From an uncultured Bacteroidia bacterium (lineage in GTDB: Bacteria; Bacteroidota; Bacteroidia; NS11-12g; UBA955): a stretch of 64,000 bases of DNA. The DNA lies in assembly GCA_943788195.1 (NCBI GenBank), contig CALSPH010000001.1, forward strand, positions 123,673-187,672. The letters are read 5' to 3'. Every line of letters starts with the position of its first letter. Position 1 is the stretch's first letter. The position numbers and the translations under genes were made by a program. A model generated the notes under the pieces. That model had not been told where the DNA came from. It saw only the letters and a list, made by a program, of their open reading frames with translations, and did not search any database. Shown here in pieces: positions 1 to 10,249 of this stretch.

Positions 1-2
1 AA

Positions 3-464
3 AGAATAATTAACAGCCTAGTAATAGCACTAATTGTCGTCAATCTAATTGCATTAGGTTTTGCATTCTTGGGTAAAAAAGAAAAACCTCATCAAAGAAG
101 AAAACCTCCGAAGCAAATAATTATTAAAAAATTAGACTTTGATAAAGAACAAGAAAAGCTTTATCAGCAATTGATTGACGAACATACACTGAAAATGGGA
201 GCATTTAGAAGTGAGATGGAACAAGCAAAAAATGGGCTTTATCAAAATTTGGCAAAAGAAACAATCTCAAAGGATAGTCTTATTGAAGCAATCAATAAAA
301 TCCAATATAAGATTGAAGCTCAGCATTACTTACACTTCCAAGAAATCAAAAACATCTGCAGGCCGGATCAAATAGATAAGTTCATTGAATTAAGCACCGA
401 ACTTGCGCGCTTGTTTAGTCCTGGACCACCACCGCATAAACAGGACAAAAGAAGCCATAATTGA
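3..464 (+). CDS. Small membrane-anchored periplasmic protein, Spy/CpxP or heavy-metal-sensor-like (5' end cut by window edge)
   Basis: Frame is open upstream of the listed ORF to the window edge and encodes a hydrophobic segment (RIINSLVIALIVVNLIALGFAFLG) followed by a charged helical domain ending LARLFSPGPPPHK. Confidence 0.5.
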   Translation, partial: RIINSLVIALIVVNLIALGFAFLGKKEKPHQRRKPPKQIIIKKLDFDKEQEKLYQQLIDEHTLKMGAFRSEMEQAKNGLYQNLAKETISKDSLIEAINKIQYKIEAQHYLHFQEIKNICRPDQIDKFIELSTELARLFSPGPPPHKQDKRSHN

Positions 465-516
465 GTGTATCCTCCATTGGTAACCCAATTTTAAGTACAT
501 TTGAGCTCAGCTTCAA

Positions 517-906
517 ATGCCTATTACATTACGAACTTTCAGCAATTCAATGGATGCCCATTTATTAAAGGTCAGGCTGGAAAGTGAAGGAATTTGGTGT
601 GAAGTACAAAATGAAAATGCAACTGCATACGCACCAACACCTGAAGGTATAAAACTAGTTGTACTTGAAAAGGATATCGAAAAAGCACAACGCTTTATTG
701 ATCAATCAGCTCATCACCTCCAGGACAAAAAAGTAAAGCCACTGCAATGTCCGCATTGCAATTCCACACGATATGAAATTGGGCATCAATGGTTAAGAAA
801 AATCCCTATTTTACATATCCTTGTTAGAGCAATGCGGAATATATTATTAGGCAACTCAAGTATTGCATATCGTTGTAAAGATTGCAACTGCACATTTTCC
901 AAGTGA
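517..906 (+). CDS. DUF2007-like domain protein with C-terminal zinc-ribbon-like CxxC pairs
   Basis: N-terminus TFSNSMDAHLLKVRLESEGIWCEVQNENA resembles DUF2007; C-terminal CPHC...CKDC. Confidence 0.65.
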   Translation: MPITLRTFSNSMDAHLLKVRLESEGIWCEVQNENATAYAPTPEGIKLVVLEKDIEKAQRFIDQSAHHLQDKKVKPLQCPHCNSTRYEIGHQWLRKIPILHILVRAMRNILLGNSSIAYRCKDCNCTFSK

Positions 907-956
907 GCTTTTTATTTTAGCATAAAGACGAAGTCATTCTTGATAAATGTTTGATA

Positions 957-994
957 AAAAAAAGACCCTCTTGAAATTCAAGAGGGTCTTTCCA
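957..994. terminator. Bidirectional intrinsic terminator
   Basis: Inverted repeat AAAGACCCTCTTGAA/ATTCAAGAGGGTCTTT between convergent genes. Confidence 0.8.
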
Positions 995-1012
995 TTTTAT
1001 ATTAAATACTGA

Positions 1013-2587
1013 TTAATACGTCAATTTAAAATCAACTCTTCTGTTTTTTGCTTTTCCAGCTCTTGAAGTATTACTAGCTATTGGTTGAGTTTCCCCATAT
1101 CCAATAGTTGACATTCTTTCTGCTGTTATGCCGTGAGTTGATAAGTATGCTTTAACCGCATCAGCTCTAAGTTTAGAAAGATCTAGATTTTTCGCATCGT
1201 CCCCATCACTGTCTGTATGACCTTCAATCGAAACCTTAGCGTCAGGATATTCATTCAATATCTCCGCTAGTTTATCTAAATCATCAAATGAAGATGCTTG
1301 AATTTTATCACTGGTTGTTTCAAAGAAAATTCCTTTAGCAGCAAGTGCTATTTTCTTTTTCACTTCTTCCTTAATAACTGGACAACCTTTATTTTCTTTC
1401 GGTCCAGGTGTTGTTTTACAAACGTCTTCGTTGTCATATACACCATCTTTATCCGTATCTGGGCAACCCTCGTGGTCTTTAGATCCAGCAAGTGTTGGAC
1501 ACTTATCTTCATCATCAAACACGCCATCATTATCGCTATCCGGTCTTGGACAACCATCTCTTTCCTTTAAACCAGGAACATCAGGACATTTATCTAAATT
1601 GTCATAAACTCCGTCACCATCTGTATCTGGGCATCCTTTTCCTTCAGCTGTACCTGCTTTATTAGGACATGCATCTTCAGTATCCTGAATTCCGTCACCA
1701 TCCGTATCTGGACAACCACCAAATTCAGCAACTCCTTTAAGATTAGGACATTTATCTTCCGTATCAACAATACCGTCACCATCTGTATCCAAATCGCAAC
1801 CCGTTGAATCAACTAAGTAACCTTCTCTGGTTTTCTTACACTTATCATATTTGTTAGGAATACCATCGTCATCAGAATCTTTCAATTTCTTGATACCAGA
1901 TCCACCACCAGCACCAGCACCAAAGTGATACACAACACCTAAACTGTGATACATAAATGCATCGCTGTTTTTGTTTCTTTTATGCACTCCGTTCGACCAA
2001 GGGAAACCATCAAATACATCATTAAAGGTATAATTAAACATGGTTTGCAAACGCACACTGAAGTTATCTGAAAGGTTAAAGTTAAAACCTCCACCGCCAG
2101 CAGCAATACTATTTAACGGTTCTGAATAATTGTCCGGAATATTTACAATTCGTGAAAAAATATTCACGCCTCCAAAGGTGGCCTGAAGATATGGTTGGAT
2201 TAAAGCATCCGAAGAAATCAGCATATCATTTGCTAATTTAATTCTTACACCAATTTGTCCATTGATTATTCTTGCTCGGAATCCATTGAACTTTTCGGGT
2301 GCGGGTAACCAATCTGTTTTCCCGTAGTATCCTAAATCTCCAATTCCAAAGTTAATAATGGCATCAATAGTTGGATTGATGTATCTGCCTAAAGAGACAC
2401 CCATACCCTGATAATTTGGGGTTTCAGCAAAGAAAAGTGCTGATCCCAGATCACCTTGATATTCCATAATTCCACCATTTAACTCAATCCCCCAATTATG
2501 CGCGTTATTCTGAGCAGAAATGCCCGCATGGATGAAGGTTGAAAGAAATAGAATAAATGTAATTCGTAGTAGTTTTTTCATTATCAT
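1013..2587 (-). CDS. OmpA family outer membrane protein with thrombospondin type-3 repeats
   Basis: Signal peptide, beta-barrel-like N-terminus, repeated DxDxDGxxDxxDxCP motifs, C-terminal OmpA domain (IEGHTDSDGDDAKNLDLSKLRADAVKAYL). Confidence 0.92.
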   Translation of the reverse strand: MIMKKLLRITFILFLSTFIHAGISAQNNAHNWGIELNGGIMEYQGDLGSALFFAETPNYQGMGVSLGRYINPTIDAIINFGIGDLGYYGKTDWLPAPEKFNGFRARIINGQIGVRIKLANDMLISSDALIQPYLQATFGGVNIFSRIVNIPDNYSEPLNSIAAGGGGFNFNLSDNFSVRLQTMFNYTFNDVFDGFPWSNGVHKRNKNSDAFMYHSLGVVYHFGAGAGGGSGIKKLKDSDDDGIPNKYDKCKKTREGYLVDSTGCDLDTDGDGIVDTEDKCPNLKGVAEFGGCPDTDGDGIQDTEDACPNKAGTAEGKGCPDTDGDGVYDNLDKCPDVPGLKERDGCPRPDSDNDGVFDDEDKCPTLAGSKDHEGCPDTDKDGVYDNEDVCKTTPGPKENKGCPVIKEEVKKKIALAAKGIFFETTSDKIQASSFDDLDKLAEILNEYPDAKVSIEGHTDSDGDDAKNLDLSKLRADAVKAYLSTHGITAERMSTIGYGETQPIASNTSRAGKAKNRRVDFKLTY

Positions 2588-2728
2588 ATATAAAAAGTAA
2601 TTTGTTTCATTGTAATCTTAGCAAACGTACATAATTTTTTTTATAAATACACGTCAAAATAAATTGTTTAAGAAGATAACAAATTGTACATCAACCACAG
2701 ACAAATGACATTAACAATGCGACTAGGA

Positions 2729-3178
2729 CTAGTTTACAACCGTTAAGAAACTTCCTGATAGGCTTGAGCGGTATTGCTTAATCGGAAATTGAGCTGGAGT
2801 CTTCACCACAAATCCCCCGAAATCAAAACGGCTATCACAGCATGTTTTAAACTGAATTGAATCATAATTCCCACATTTAAGCTGTAAGGTCAGTGTATCT
2901 ACAAAGAGTTTATTACAGGCCGTTAAGGGCTGATAACTACATGTGCGGTCAAACACGCGAATAGAACCGTCAAAGTCATGCACCACAAGCAATCCATGAT
3001 AGCCCCCCGGTTCATAAAAAAAAGACCCTGGAATGTCCAAAAAGGGTGCTTTGAGCGCTAAATTAATGGTCGTATTTACTGGAACCTCGGGAATGGGGTC
3101 CAAATTGGTGTTCTTATCTCGTCTGCACTGAGGAAAACAAAGAATCAATAGTACTATATACCCAATCCTATGCTTCAT
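2729..3178 (-). CDS. Lipoprotein with degenerate Rieske-like fold
   Basis: Lipobox-like LILCFPQC; C-terminal CCDSRFDFGGFVVKTPAQFPIKQY resembles the Rieske CPCHGSRFDxxGxVxxGPAxxPLxxY region; start set at internal Met (MKHRIG). Confidence 0.55.
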   Translation of the reverse strand: MKHRIGYIVLLILCFPQCRRDKNTNLDPIPEVPVNTTINLALKAPFLDIPGSFFYEPGGYHGLLVVHDFDGSIRVFDRTCSYQPLTACNKLFVDTLTLQLKCGNYDSIQFKTCCDSRFDFGGFVVKTPAQFPIKQYRSSLSGSFLTVVN

Positions 3179-4019
3179 AGTCATAAAATCCTTTACCTGA
3201 TTTTCTACCCCAAAATCCAGCATCTACTTTTTGTTGTTGAATTCTAGATGGACGGAATTTTTCGTCATAATTAAATAAGGCGTACATACTCTGTGTAACT
3301 TTCAGGTTAGTCTCAACCCCTATGAGATCCATTAATTGAAAAGCTCCCATTCTAAATCCGGATGAGCGCATCAAATCATCAATATCCGCATGAGTGGCTA
3401 CATTATCCTCAAGCACTTTGAGTGACTCTACATAGAAGTGCCTTGCAACCCGGTTCACAATAAAACCTGGGGCATCTTTCGCAACAATGGGTGTTTTACC
3501 TACAGATTTAACAAATTCTACCCCCCAATCTTTTAGCTCTACTGGGGTGTGGGCTCCTTGAATCACTTCAACAAGTTTCATTATATGAGCTGGATTAAAG
3601 AAATGGATCCCTACCACTTGTTTCGGGCTTTTTACAGCGGCCGAAATTTTGGTGATTGGAATGGATGATGTGTTTGTGGCTAATATTATATCTGGATTTT
3701 GATCCAGTAGCGTATTGAATAAACTTGCCTTTATCTCTAATTTCTCAATTACTGCCTCAATCACCAAATCTCCCTTCAAGTTTGCTACTTCAATTTCATA
3801 TTGAATATTTGCTATAGCAGTTTCTTTGATTTCCTCGGTAGCTTTACCAATCTGAATCGCCTTATTCAAATTCTTCTCAATGCTAGCCTTACCTTTATCT
3901 AAGCCAGATTGGCTAATATCATACAAAGTGACTTTGTATCCATGCATTGCACAAACCTGTGCAATACCTGCACCCATTACTCCGGCACCTGCTACTATTA
4001 TTTTTTCAACTTGCTTCAT
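3168..4019 (-). CDS. 3-hydroxybutyryl-CoA dehydrogenase family protein
   Basis: GAGVMGAGIAQVCAMHGYKVTLYD Rossmann motif, NTSSIPITKI, HFFNPAHIMKLVEVI, C-terminal 3HCDH domain. Confidence 0.93.
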   Translation of the reverse strand: MKQVEKIIVAGAGVMGAGIAQVCAMHGYKVTLYDISQSGLDKGKASIEKNLNKAIQIGKATEEIKETAIANIQYEIEVANLKGDLVIEAVIEKLEIKASLFNTLLDQNPDIILATNTSSIPITKISAAVKSPKQVVGIHFFNPAHIMKLVEVIQGAHTPVELKDWGVEFVKSVGKTPIVAKDAPGFIVNRVARHFYVESLKVLEDNVATHADIDDLMRSSGFRMGAFQLMDLIGVETNLKVTQSMYALFNYDEKFRPSRIQQQKVDAGFWGRKSGKGFYDYEA

Positions 4020-4022
4020 AAC

Positions 4023-5399
4023 TTATTTACGTATAATCCAATAGGCTGGATTCTGTTTAGTTTGATTGTGCCACAATTCAAAATGAAGTTCCGTAGCGTT
4101 ATTCTCCCCTGTATATATTTTCCCTAAACTTTGTTTCAAAGTCACCTTATCACCCGTTTTTACAAACACATTTGACAGTTTAGCATAAACTGTAAAATAA
4201 TCCCCATGACTCACCATAACCATATTTTGCATCCCTGGAATTTCCATCACGGCCACAACAGTTCCTGGAAATACAACTCTAGCAACGGTGCCTGAGGTAG
4301 ATAATATATTAACACCATTGTTATTTACACTAACGCCAGAGATAGTTGGGTGGGCGTGTGTGCCGTACTTCTCAGAAATAAAGCCATTGCTAGTTGGCCA
4401 AGGCAATTTCCCTTTATTTGCCAGAAAATTAGCCGTATTTACCTTATCTACGCTAGGTGTTTCAATCACTTTTTCTTTTGGAACCGCAGGTTTGGCTCCT
4501 GTAGCTTTTTGTTTTTTAAGTGCTGCTTTAGCACGATTTAATTTGTCTCTTGCAGTTTTCGTATTGACCCATTGGTTTAATGCTTTCTCATAATAAGTGA
4601 CGGCAGATTCGTAATCCCCTTTGTTGAAACTCTTGTCACCCAGATTTATGTATTTATCATATGCCTTTCTTTTACGCGCTTTCTCCAATTCAATGCGAAT
4701 CAATCGCTCAATCTCCCGATCCAGTTTTGCTTTGGCTGCCTTTTGCGCCTTCAGCTTTCTACGTAAGTCTTTCTCTTTCCCAGCTAATACATTTACTGTC
4801 TTCTGCTGTATTTGCTTGTCTTGCTCTAGTTTCTGTTTCTCCGTTTCTTTATCACCTATAATTAATTCCTTTTCTTGCTTTAAACCCGTTAAAACAACTA
4901 TACCCTCTTCAACTTCCCTTTTATCGTTTTCAATATCCAGTACAATTTGCTTTTGATATTGGGTTATTTTCTGCAAATACCTGAAACGTTGGAACAGTTG
5001 GTTGAAACTGGTTGAAGAAAAGATAAAATGCCAATTATTGCCCGTACTATTCTTTAAACGATATGTATTGGCTACCGATTTGGCATATTTATCTTTTTGG
5101 TTAATTAAATGAATCTTTATCCCTTTCAACTGTTGTTGTTTTAAGAACTCATCCTTTTGAACCCCTGTCAATTCATTAGCAAGTCCATCCAAAATTTCCT
5201 CACGTACTTTAATCAAATTGTTGATAGACCTCAATTCTTTTAAGGTTACATTTTTCTTACTTCTGGTTTGTCTTAAAATTCGATTGGTTTCTCTTATTTC
5301 AGCTAATTTAGCATTGCGTTGGCGTTCCAATTTTTTTCGATCCGTTGCCCAAGCAGCAGTTACAATGAACGCAAGAAACAAAATGATTACTTTTTTCAT
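4023..5399 (-). CDS. EnvC-like murein hydrolase activator: coiled coil, TPR-like segment and LytM/M23 domain
   Basis: Signal peptide, long N-terminal coiled coil, YDKYINLGDKSFNKGDYESAVTYYEKAL TPR-like motif, degenerate C-terminal LytM domain. Confidence 0.85.
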   Translation of the reverse strand: MKKVIILFLAFIVTAAWATDRKKLERQRNAKLAEIRETNRILRQTRSKKNVTLKELRSINNLIKVREEILDGLANELTGVQKDEFLKQQQLKGIKIHLINQKDKYAKSVANTYRLKNSTGNNWHFIFSSTSFNQLFQRFRYLQKITQYQKQIVLDIENDKREVEEGIVVLTGLKQEKELIIGDKETEKQKLEQDKQIQQKTVNVLAGKEKDLRRKLKAQKAAKAKLDREIERLIRIELEKARKRKAYDKYINLGDKSFNKGDYESAVTYYEKALNQWVNTKTARDKLNRAKAALKKQKATGAKPAVPKEKVIETPSVDKVNTANFLANKGKLPWPTSNGFISEKYGTHAHPTISGVSVNNNGVNILSTSGTVARVVFPGTVVAVMEIPGMQNMVMVSHGDYFTVYAKLSNVFVKTGDKVTLKQSLGKIYTGENNATELHFELWHNQTKQNPAYWIIRK

Positions 5400-5402
5400 A
5401 CA

Positions 5403-6170
5403 CTAAATTCTTTTATAGGATGCTGGTATACGTGTGGGCAATGGACCAAAGGCTTCCAAATTCATATTACTTAATCGAATCTTTCCTTTAAAATTTTTCA
5501 GCCCATCTTTTGCTTTTAACTCAATTAACCCTGGAACAAATGCGCTGTCTACTTGCTCATAAGAAGAATATGAAAATCGGATGTTTTTTCCCGTTTTTTC
5601 CCCTCTAAAATAGCTATTCACAAGGTGATAATCAAAACTATCCAATTTAACTTTGTAAATGGATTTGGCCACAATCCGTTCTAAATAATAAAGCGCAGAA
5701 TCTTGGTTCAATTCATACAATGAATCAACCGGCAACAATAAATTGCCAAGTAGCAGACTCTGTGTGCTTTTTAAGGTAAGTTCTGCACCAACATAATTCC
5801 CAGCTTCATTCCAGCTAAGCTTCGAATATGACTTATCTAGTTTGTTTAAGACGGTAATGCTATCTTGATGCATGAAAATCCGTGCACCTTCTAAACCAAA
5901 TAATCCCACAGAAATCCAGATTACGGAATCCTTCTCCATTTTAATAACTGCATCCACTGACTTGCTTAATCCAGCTCCTTCAATATCAACTTTTGCCTTG
6001 GCAGAGTAAAACTGCCAGTCTGATATCGAAGCGCTTAATGCATCCATAGTAGACAATTTTTTGAAGGCTCTAGTGTCATTTGAGTTTTTTCTTGACTTGC
6101 AAGCAGATATGAAAACAGAAACGATTAGAATCCATAGAACCTTATACTGCCATTTAATTTGATATTTCAT
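5403..6170 (-). CDS. DUF4292 domain lipoprotein
   Basis: Lipobox ISAC; LolA/LolB-like domain; lies between a TPR protein and an EnvC-like gene, as commonly seen in Bacteroidota. Confidence 0.8.
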   Translation of the reverse strand: MKYQIKWQYKVLWILIVSVFISACKSRKNSNDTRAFKKLSTMDALSASISDWQFYSAKAKVDIEGAGLSKSVDAVIKMEKDSVIWISVGLFGLEGARIFMHQDSITVLNKLDKSYSKLSWNEAGNYVGAELTLKSTQSLLLGNLLLPVDSLYELNQDSALYYLERIVAKSIYKVKLDSFDYHLVNSYFRGEKTGKNIRFSYSSYEQVDSAFVPGLIELKAKDGLKNFKGKIRLSNMNLEAFGPLPTRIPASYKRI

Positions 6171-7834
6171 TTGCTGAATATGAGTTCTTTATAAAATGAG
6201 TTATTCGGAAACGTTTTAATCATACGAGATTTTAATGTTTCAAATTCTTCAGATGCCCCAGCTTTTCTTGCCTTAAACATGTGCGCTTCTACGATGCGAC
6301 TATTACCTTTATTCAATCCCTCCAATATATTCCAAGCATTAGATGAATAATCATCGGCAGAAATTAGTGCATATAATTGATTCATATATTCCGATTGTAA
6401 AGTCTTTAATTCCTGTTTCGTTTCTTCTATAAAAAACCCGCTGACCATTGAAATATAACATAGCTGCTCATTTACAGCATGGTCGAAACCTTTATTTGCC
6501 CAAGCCATTTTCAACTCCTCATTTACATTAATCTGTTTGCCCAAATAAAAATTCGATTGAGCCTGCAACACATGCGACTTACATCTTTCATCTTTAGTTA
6601 TGGCATAGGTTAAACCTTGATTTGCATAACTGTAGGCATCCGCAAAACTTCCCTGAGCCATTAAATTTTTAGCATGAAGGTGGTAATAGGAGACTATACT
6701 TGGATGCGTTTCAACCAAATTTAACGAAACAATGGCAGCTGCTACATATTTCCCTTGATTATATAACATATTCGACCATGCGATGGCTAATTTTTCATCG
6801 GATGGATTGGTTTTATATTTTGCTTCAAGGTTTTTGGATTCATCCACCTGCGCTCCAAATTGTTTTAAATAGAAATTAACATATGTTTGAGCTGCAGGGT
6901 CTTGTGCTGCAATGATTCGCATCGGTTCAAGAATAGCCGTATCTCTAATTTCAACACTTTCTACCAAATAACGTGTTTTAAGATTTGGGGCCAACATAGT
7001 ATCCATAGCTATTTTACGTAGTTGGATGATGTAATTAGGCCAATCCTTTTGAATGCTGTTAATCCGTGATTTAATGAGATAAGTATAACCGGGTTGATTC
7101 AATTTAGGTGCTAAAATATCGAGTTCAGCTTTCGCCTGACCATATTTTGCCTCATCAATTAACCCATTTACATACTTCTTTCTGTATCCAATATCGTTAG
7201 GGTATTTCTTTACCAATTTGGCCCAATTCTCGATTTTCCCCGGCCCATTATCTTGCAAGTCATAGAGATAATCAAACATCATCGCAGTTTGGTAAGAAAA
7301 GCCAAATTGTTGCTCAAATCTATTAAGTATTCGCTCAGCATCTGTAAATAGCCTTGCCTTTTCATAATAAAAAACAGTTCGTTTATAATGCATCCGTATC
7401 TTTGGGAAACTATCCATAATAGACTCAGATATTTTCGCGGCCTCCGATGAATTGCCAATACGGTAAATAATCTCAGCTTGTTGTTCCTTATAAAACGGAT
7501 TGTTGGGGTCACCAGAGAGTGCAATTTTGGACATTTTTATTGCCTCATTTGCGTTGTCATTACCTATTGCCATACGAGCCAGTTCATAGGCGCAGGCTGC
7601 ACAAGTTGCATCTTTTTCAAGGACACTCTCAAAAATAGATTTAGCTTTGGTCTTATTGCCAAGTATTTGCTCTTTTTTAGCCTCTATAAAGGCCGCTTTA
7701 AGCATTCGAGTTGAGCGTAGATTCTGTCCTGCTTCATGCGTGTGCCCATTATCTTTTGCCAAATTCTTTTTTGCTTTGCACGCAAAAAGCAACAAAGAAG
7801 ATAAACAAATGATATAGACAATTCTTCGATTCAA
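6167..7834 (-). CDS. TPR repeat lipoprotein
   Basis: Signal peptide with LLLFAC lipobox; multiple TPR-like helical repeats. Confidence 0.85.
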   Translation of the reverse strand: MNRRIVYIICLSSLLLFACKAKKNLAKDNGHTHEAGQNLRSTRMLKAAFIEAKKEQILGNKTKAKSIFESVLEKDATCAACAYELARMAIGNDNANEAIKMSKIALSGDPNNPFYKEQQAEIIYRIGNSSEAAKISESIMDSFPKIRMHYKRTVFYYEKARLFTDAERILNRFEQQFGFSYQTAMMFDYLYDLQDNGPGKIENWAKLVKKYPNDIGYRKKYVNGLIDEAKYGQAKAELDILAPKLNQPGYTYLIKSRINSIQKDWPNYIIQLRKIAMDTMLAPNLKTRYLVESVEIRDTAILEPMRIIAAQDPAAQTYVNFYLKQFGAQVDESKNLEAKYKTNPSDEKLAIAWSNMLYNQGKYVAAAIVSLNLVETHPSIVSYYHLHAKNLMAQGSFADAYSYANQGLTYAITKDERCKSHVLQAQSNFYLGKQINVNEELKMAWANKGFDHAVNEQLCYISMVSGFFIEETKQELKTLQSEYMNQLYALISADDYSSNAWNILEGLNKGNSRIVEAHMFKARKAGASEEFETLKSRMIKTFPNNSFYKELIFSK

Positions 7835-8848
7835 TTAGGTCTTAATGTTTGTACTGTAGTCACTTATACTCAGTTCTCTGGCCGAGCCATCCCAGGTAAC
7901 TTCATTGCCAATCATAGAATTTGTAAACTCAGCTTTCTTGATTTTGCATTTTTCCATGATTATACTGTTACTTATCTTACTATCTTCAATTACCGTACCT
8001 TTTCCTATACTAACGTGTGGACCTATAGTAGAATTGTTTATCGTTACCCCTTCAGCGATAAAACATGGCTCAATGATGGTGCATTGATCTCCCAAAGACT
8101 GTTGTGTCTTAAAGGCTACTGCATTGTGTTCTATTACTCGTTGATTAGTGTAAACGGTTGCATTTTTGTTTCCACAATCCATCCATTCTTTCACTGCACC
8201 CGGCTTAAATTGTGCCCCATCTTGTTTTAGGGATTCCAGCGCATTGGTTAGTTGATACTCCCCTTTTTCTCGTATGTCATTATCCAGCAAATACTGTAAA
8301 GCTGCTCGCAATTTCTGTCCATCCGTAAAGTGATATATACCAATAATGGCCAAATCACTTACAAACTCGGTTGGTTTTTCTACGAAATCTGTAATAACGT
8401 TTGATTCATTTAATTTAACCACACCAAAGCTGCTGGGGTTCTCAACTTTATGAACCCAAATGGTACCATCTAATGAGCTGTCCAATTCAAAATCGGCTAC
8501 AAAAAGAGTATCAGAAAAGGCGACAATCACTTCTCCTTCTAAATAATCTTTCGCACACATTACTGCATGTCCTGTGCCTAAGGGATCTACCTGTGGGCAG
8601 ATATGCCCTTTTGCACCTAAGCGTTTGGCGATTCCCAAGAGGTTTTCATTAATTTCATCTGTAAAGTCCCCTGTTACAAATGCAATATGGTTAATGGGCT
8701 TATTACACACTTTTGCAATATCCTCACAAAGCCGCTCTACTATAGGCTTTCCAGCAATTGGTATAAGTGGTTTAGCGGTTGTTAAGGTGTGAGGGCGCAT
8801 TCTTTTGCCCATGCCTGCCATGGGTACAATTATATTTATTCCGTTCAT
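7835..8848 (-). CDS. Sugar-phosphate nucleotidyltransferase (glucose-1-phosphate thymidylyltransferase-like)
   Basis: NIIVPMAGMGKRMRPHTLTTAKPLIPIAGKPI signature; left-handed beta-helix-like C-terminus; start set at MNGINII. Confidence 0.9.
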   Translation of the reverse strand: MNGINIIVPMAGMGKRMRPHTLTTAKPLIPIAGKPIVERLCEDIAKVCNKPINHIAFVTGDFTDEINENLLGIAKRLGAKGHICPQVDPLGTGHAVMCAKDYLEGEVIVAFSDTLFVADFELDSSLDGTIWVHKVENPSSFGVVKLNESNVITDFVEKPTEFVSDLAIIGIYHFTDGQKLRAALQYLLDNDIREKGEYQLTNALESLKQDGAQFKPGAVKEWMDCGNKNATVYTNQRVIEHNAVAFKTQQSLGDQCTIIEPCFIAEGVTINNSTIGPHVSIGKGTVIEDSKISNSIIMEKCKIKKAEFTNSMIGNEVTWDGSARELSISDYSTNIKT

Positions 8849-8852
8849 GTTG

Positions 8853-9287
8853 TTATTTTTTTCCAGTGTGGCCATAACCGCTAGCACCGCGTTCTGTTTC
8901 TTCTAAATGGTCTGTTTCGTCCCAGGCAATTTGCTCAAATTTTGCAATTACCATTTGTGCAATTCGATCGCCATTATTAATTACTAAGATTTCTTTGCCA
9001 TGATTGATTAACACTACTTTAATTTCCCCTCGATAGTCACTGTCTATCGTTCCTGGACTGTTTACAATACTAATCCCATGTTTCAGCGCCAAGCCAGATC
9101 GGGGGCGAATTTGCGCCTCGAAGCCTTGCGGCAATTCCAAATGCAATCCCGTAGAAATTAAATCTTGAGTGCCCGCTTTGAGAGAAATCGGCTCACTCAG
9201 GTGCGCATATAAATCCATTCCTGCGGATCCCCTTGTTTGATACTTAGGCAAGGGATTATTGGATGTGTTTTTAACCTTTACGTTCAT
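8853..9287 (-). CDS. dut: dUTP diphosphatase
   Basis: All five dUTPase motifs, including [47 protein letters not shown]; start set at MNVKVKN. Confidence 0.96.
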   Translation of the reverse strand: MNVKVKNTSNNPLPKYQTRGSAGMDLYAHLSEPISLKAGTQDLISTGLHLELPQGFEAQIRPRSGLALKHGISIVNSPGTIDSDYRGEIKVVLINHGKEILVINNGDRIAQMVIAKFEQIAWDETDHLEETERGASGYGHTGKK

Positions 9288-9347
9288 AGTATTTGTAAGG
9301 GCAAATTTAAGGGAATAGTAGAAGGGATATAGCGTTGGTTTGCAATT

Positions 9348-9380
9348 TTTGTACACAGAAAAGAGATTAGTGTATCTTTG
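9348..9380 (+). promoter_or_regulatory. Bacteroidota-type promoter upstream of ORF 9441
   Basis: TTTG at 9348-9351 and TATCTTTG at 9373-9380, 21-bp spacer. Confidence 0.5.
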
Positions 9381-9440
9381 AATTTATAAATATCCCCATT
9401 TTTCCTTTGATGCCCTTAACTGATATATATATTTACTAAA

Positions 9441-9866
9441 ATGAAGCATTTATTATTACTCCTATTTCTGGCAGCATTCAGCGCTGCGAGCTATGCCCAA
9501 AAAAACGATTCTTTTTCAATTGTGGGTCAATGGCAAATTCAAGGTGACGAAGATGAAGGAAGTATGAGTCTAGACTCTTTGGGCTTCTTTTACTTCATTA
9601 CGGAAGAAATGACTATGGGCGGTGATTCTTTTATGATTGACGGCTCTTTGGCCACGATAAGCTATCAAGTGGTAGACAGCACCAGTCCAAAGCAAATTAT
9701 AGTTACGCTTATCAATTGGGACGAGAATGAAACCAAAATTATGCGTGGTATTTTTAAAGTAATTGATCAGAATACCATAAAAATGTATCTGAACACAGAG
9801 GATGAAACCCAACCTTCTAAATTTGACGAAGACGACTCCCCAATATTCATACGAATAACGAACTAA
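9441..9866 (+). CDS. Secreted lipocalin-like hypothetical protein
   Basis: Signal peptide MKHLLLLLFLAAFSAASYAQ; SIVGQWQIQGDEDEGSMSL resembles lipocalin-like starts. Confidence 0.6.
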   Translation: MKHLLLLLFLAAFSAASYAQKNDSFSIVGQWQIQGDEDEGSMSLDSLGFFYFITEEMTMGGDSFMIDGSLATISYQVVDSTSPKQIIVTLINWDENETKIMRGIFKVIDQNTIKMYLNTEDETQPSKFDEDDSPIFIRITN

Positions 9867-10249
9867 TTATTAGGCGCTCCAGCGTTTTTCCAATCCTCAA
9901 AAGCTTTCAGTGTACAATCATCTAGCTTTGGAGAATTTTGTGGCATTGGGCTAACACCGCTTTCATGTCTCAGGCTTTGAATTAACTTCCCGTTCAATGC
10001 TGCATTTTGTATGTTCGTAAACCCCTCTAAATTAACCCCTCCTGAAGAAAACGAAGTGTTGTGACATGATCGACATTGCACATTAATAACAGGTAAAATT
10101 TCGGATGAAAAGGATCCCTGGACACTATCACAATTATTGCCGTTGTTGGCAGGGTACAGCTCTTCCTCAGTATCATAATAGCATGAAGGCAGCAAAAAAG
10201 TGATTACAAGCGATAAAGTTAGAATGAGTCTAGTCATTTGCTTTTCCAT
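9863..10249 (-). CDS. Small c-type-cytochrome-like lipoprotein (one CxxCH)
   Basis: Lipobox LLPSC; VQCRSCHNTSFSSGGVNLEGF; downstream Met (SPMPQNSPKLDDC). Confidence 0.7.
   Translation of the reverse strand: MEKQMTRLILTLSLVITFLLPSCYYDTEEELYPANNGNNCDSVQGSFSSEILPVINVQCRSCHNTSFSSGGVNLEGFTNIQNAALNGKLIQSLRHESGVSPMPQNSPKLDDCTLKAFEDWKNAGAPNN

Noticed and set aside
1298-1812. Alternative-frame ORFs over the TSP3 repeats
   Set aside because: Repetitive Asp-rich coding sequence opens other frames; the OmpA/TSP3 frame explains the region.
1380-1900. Periodic repeats considered as a CRISPR-like array
   Set aside because: Periodicity is in-frame DxDxDGxxD Ca-binding repeats; nucleotide repeats are imperfect and no cas genes are present.
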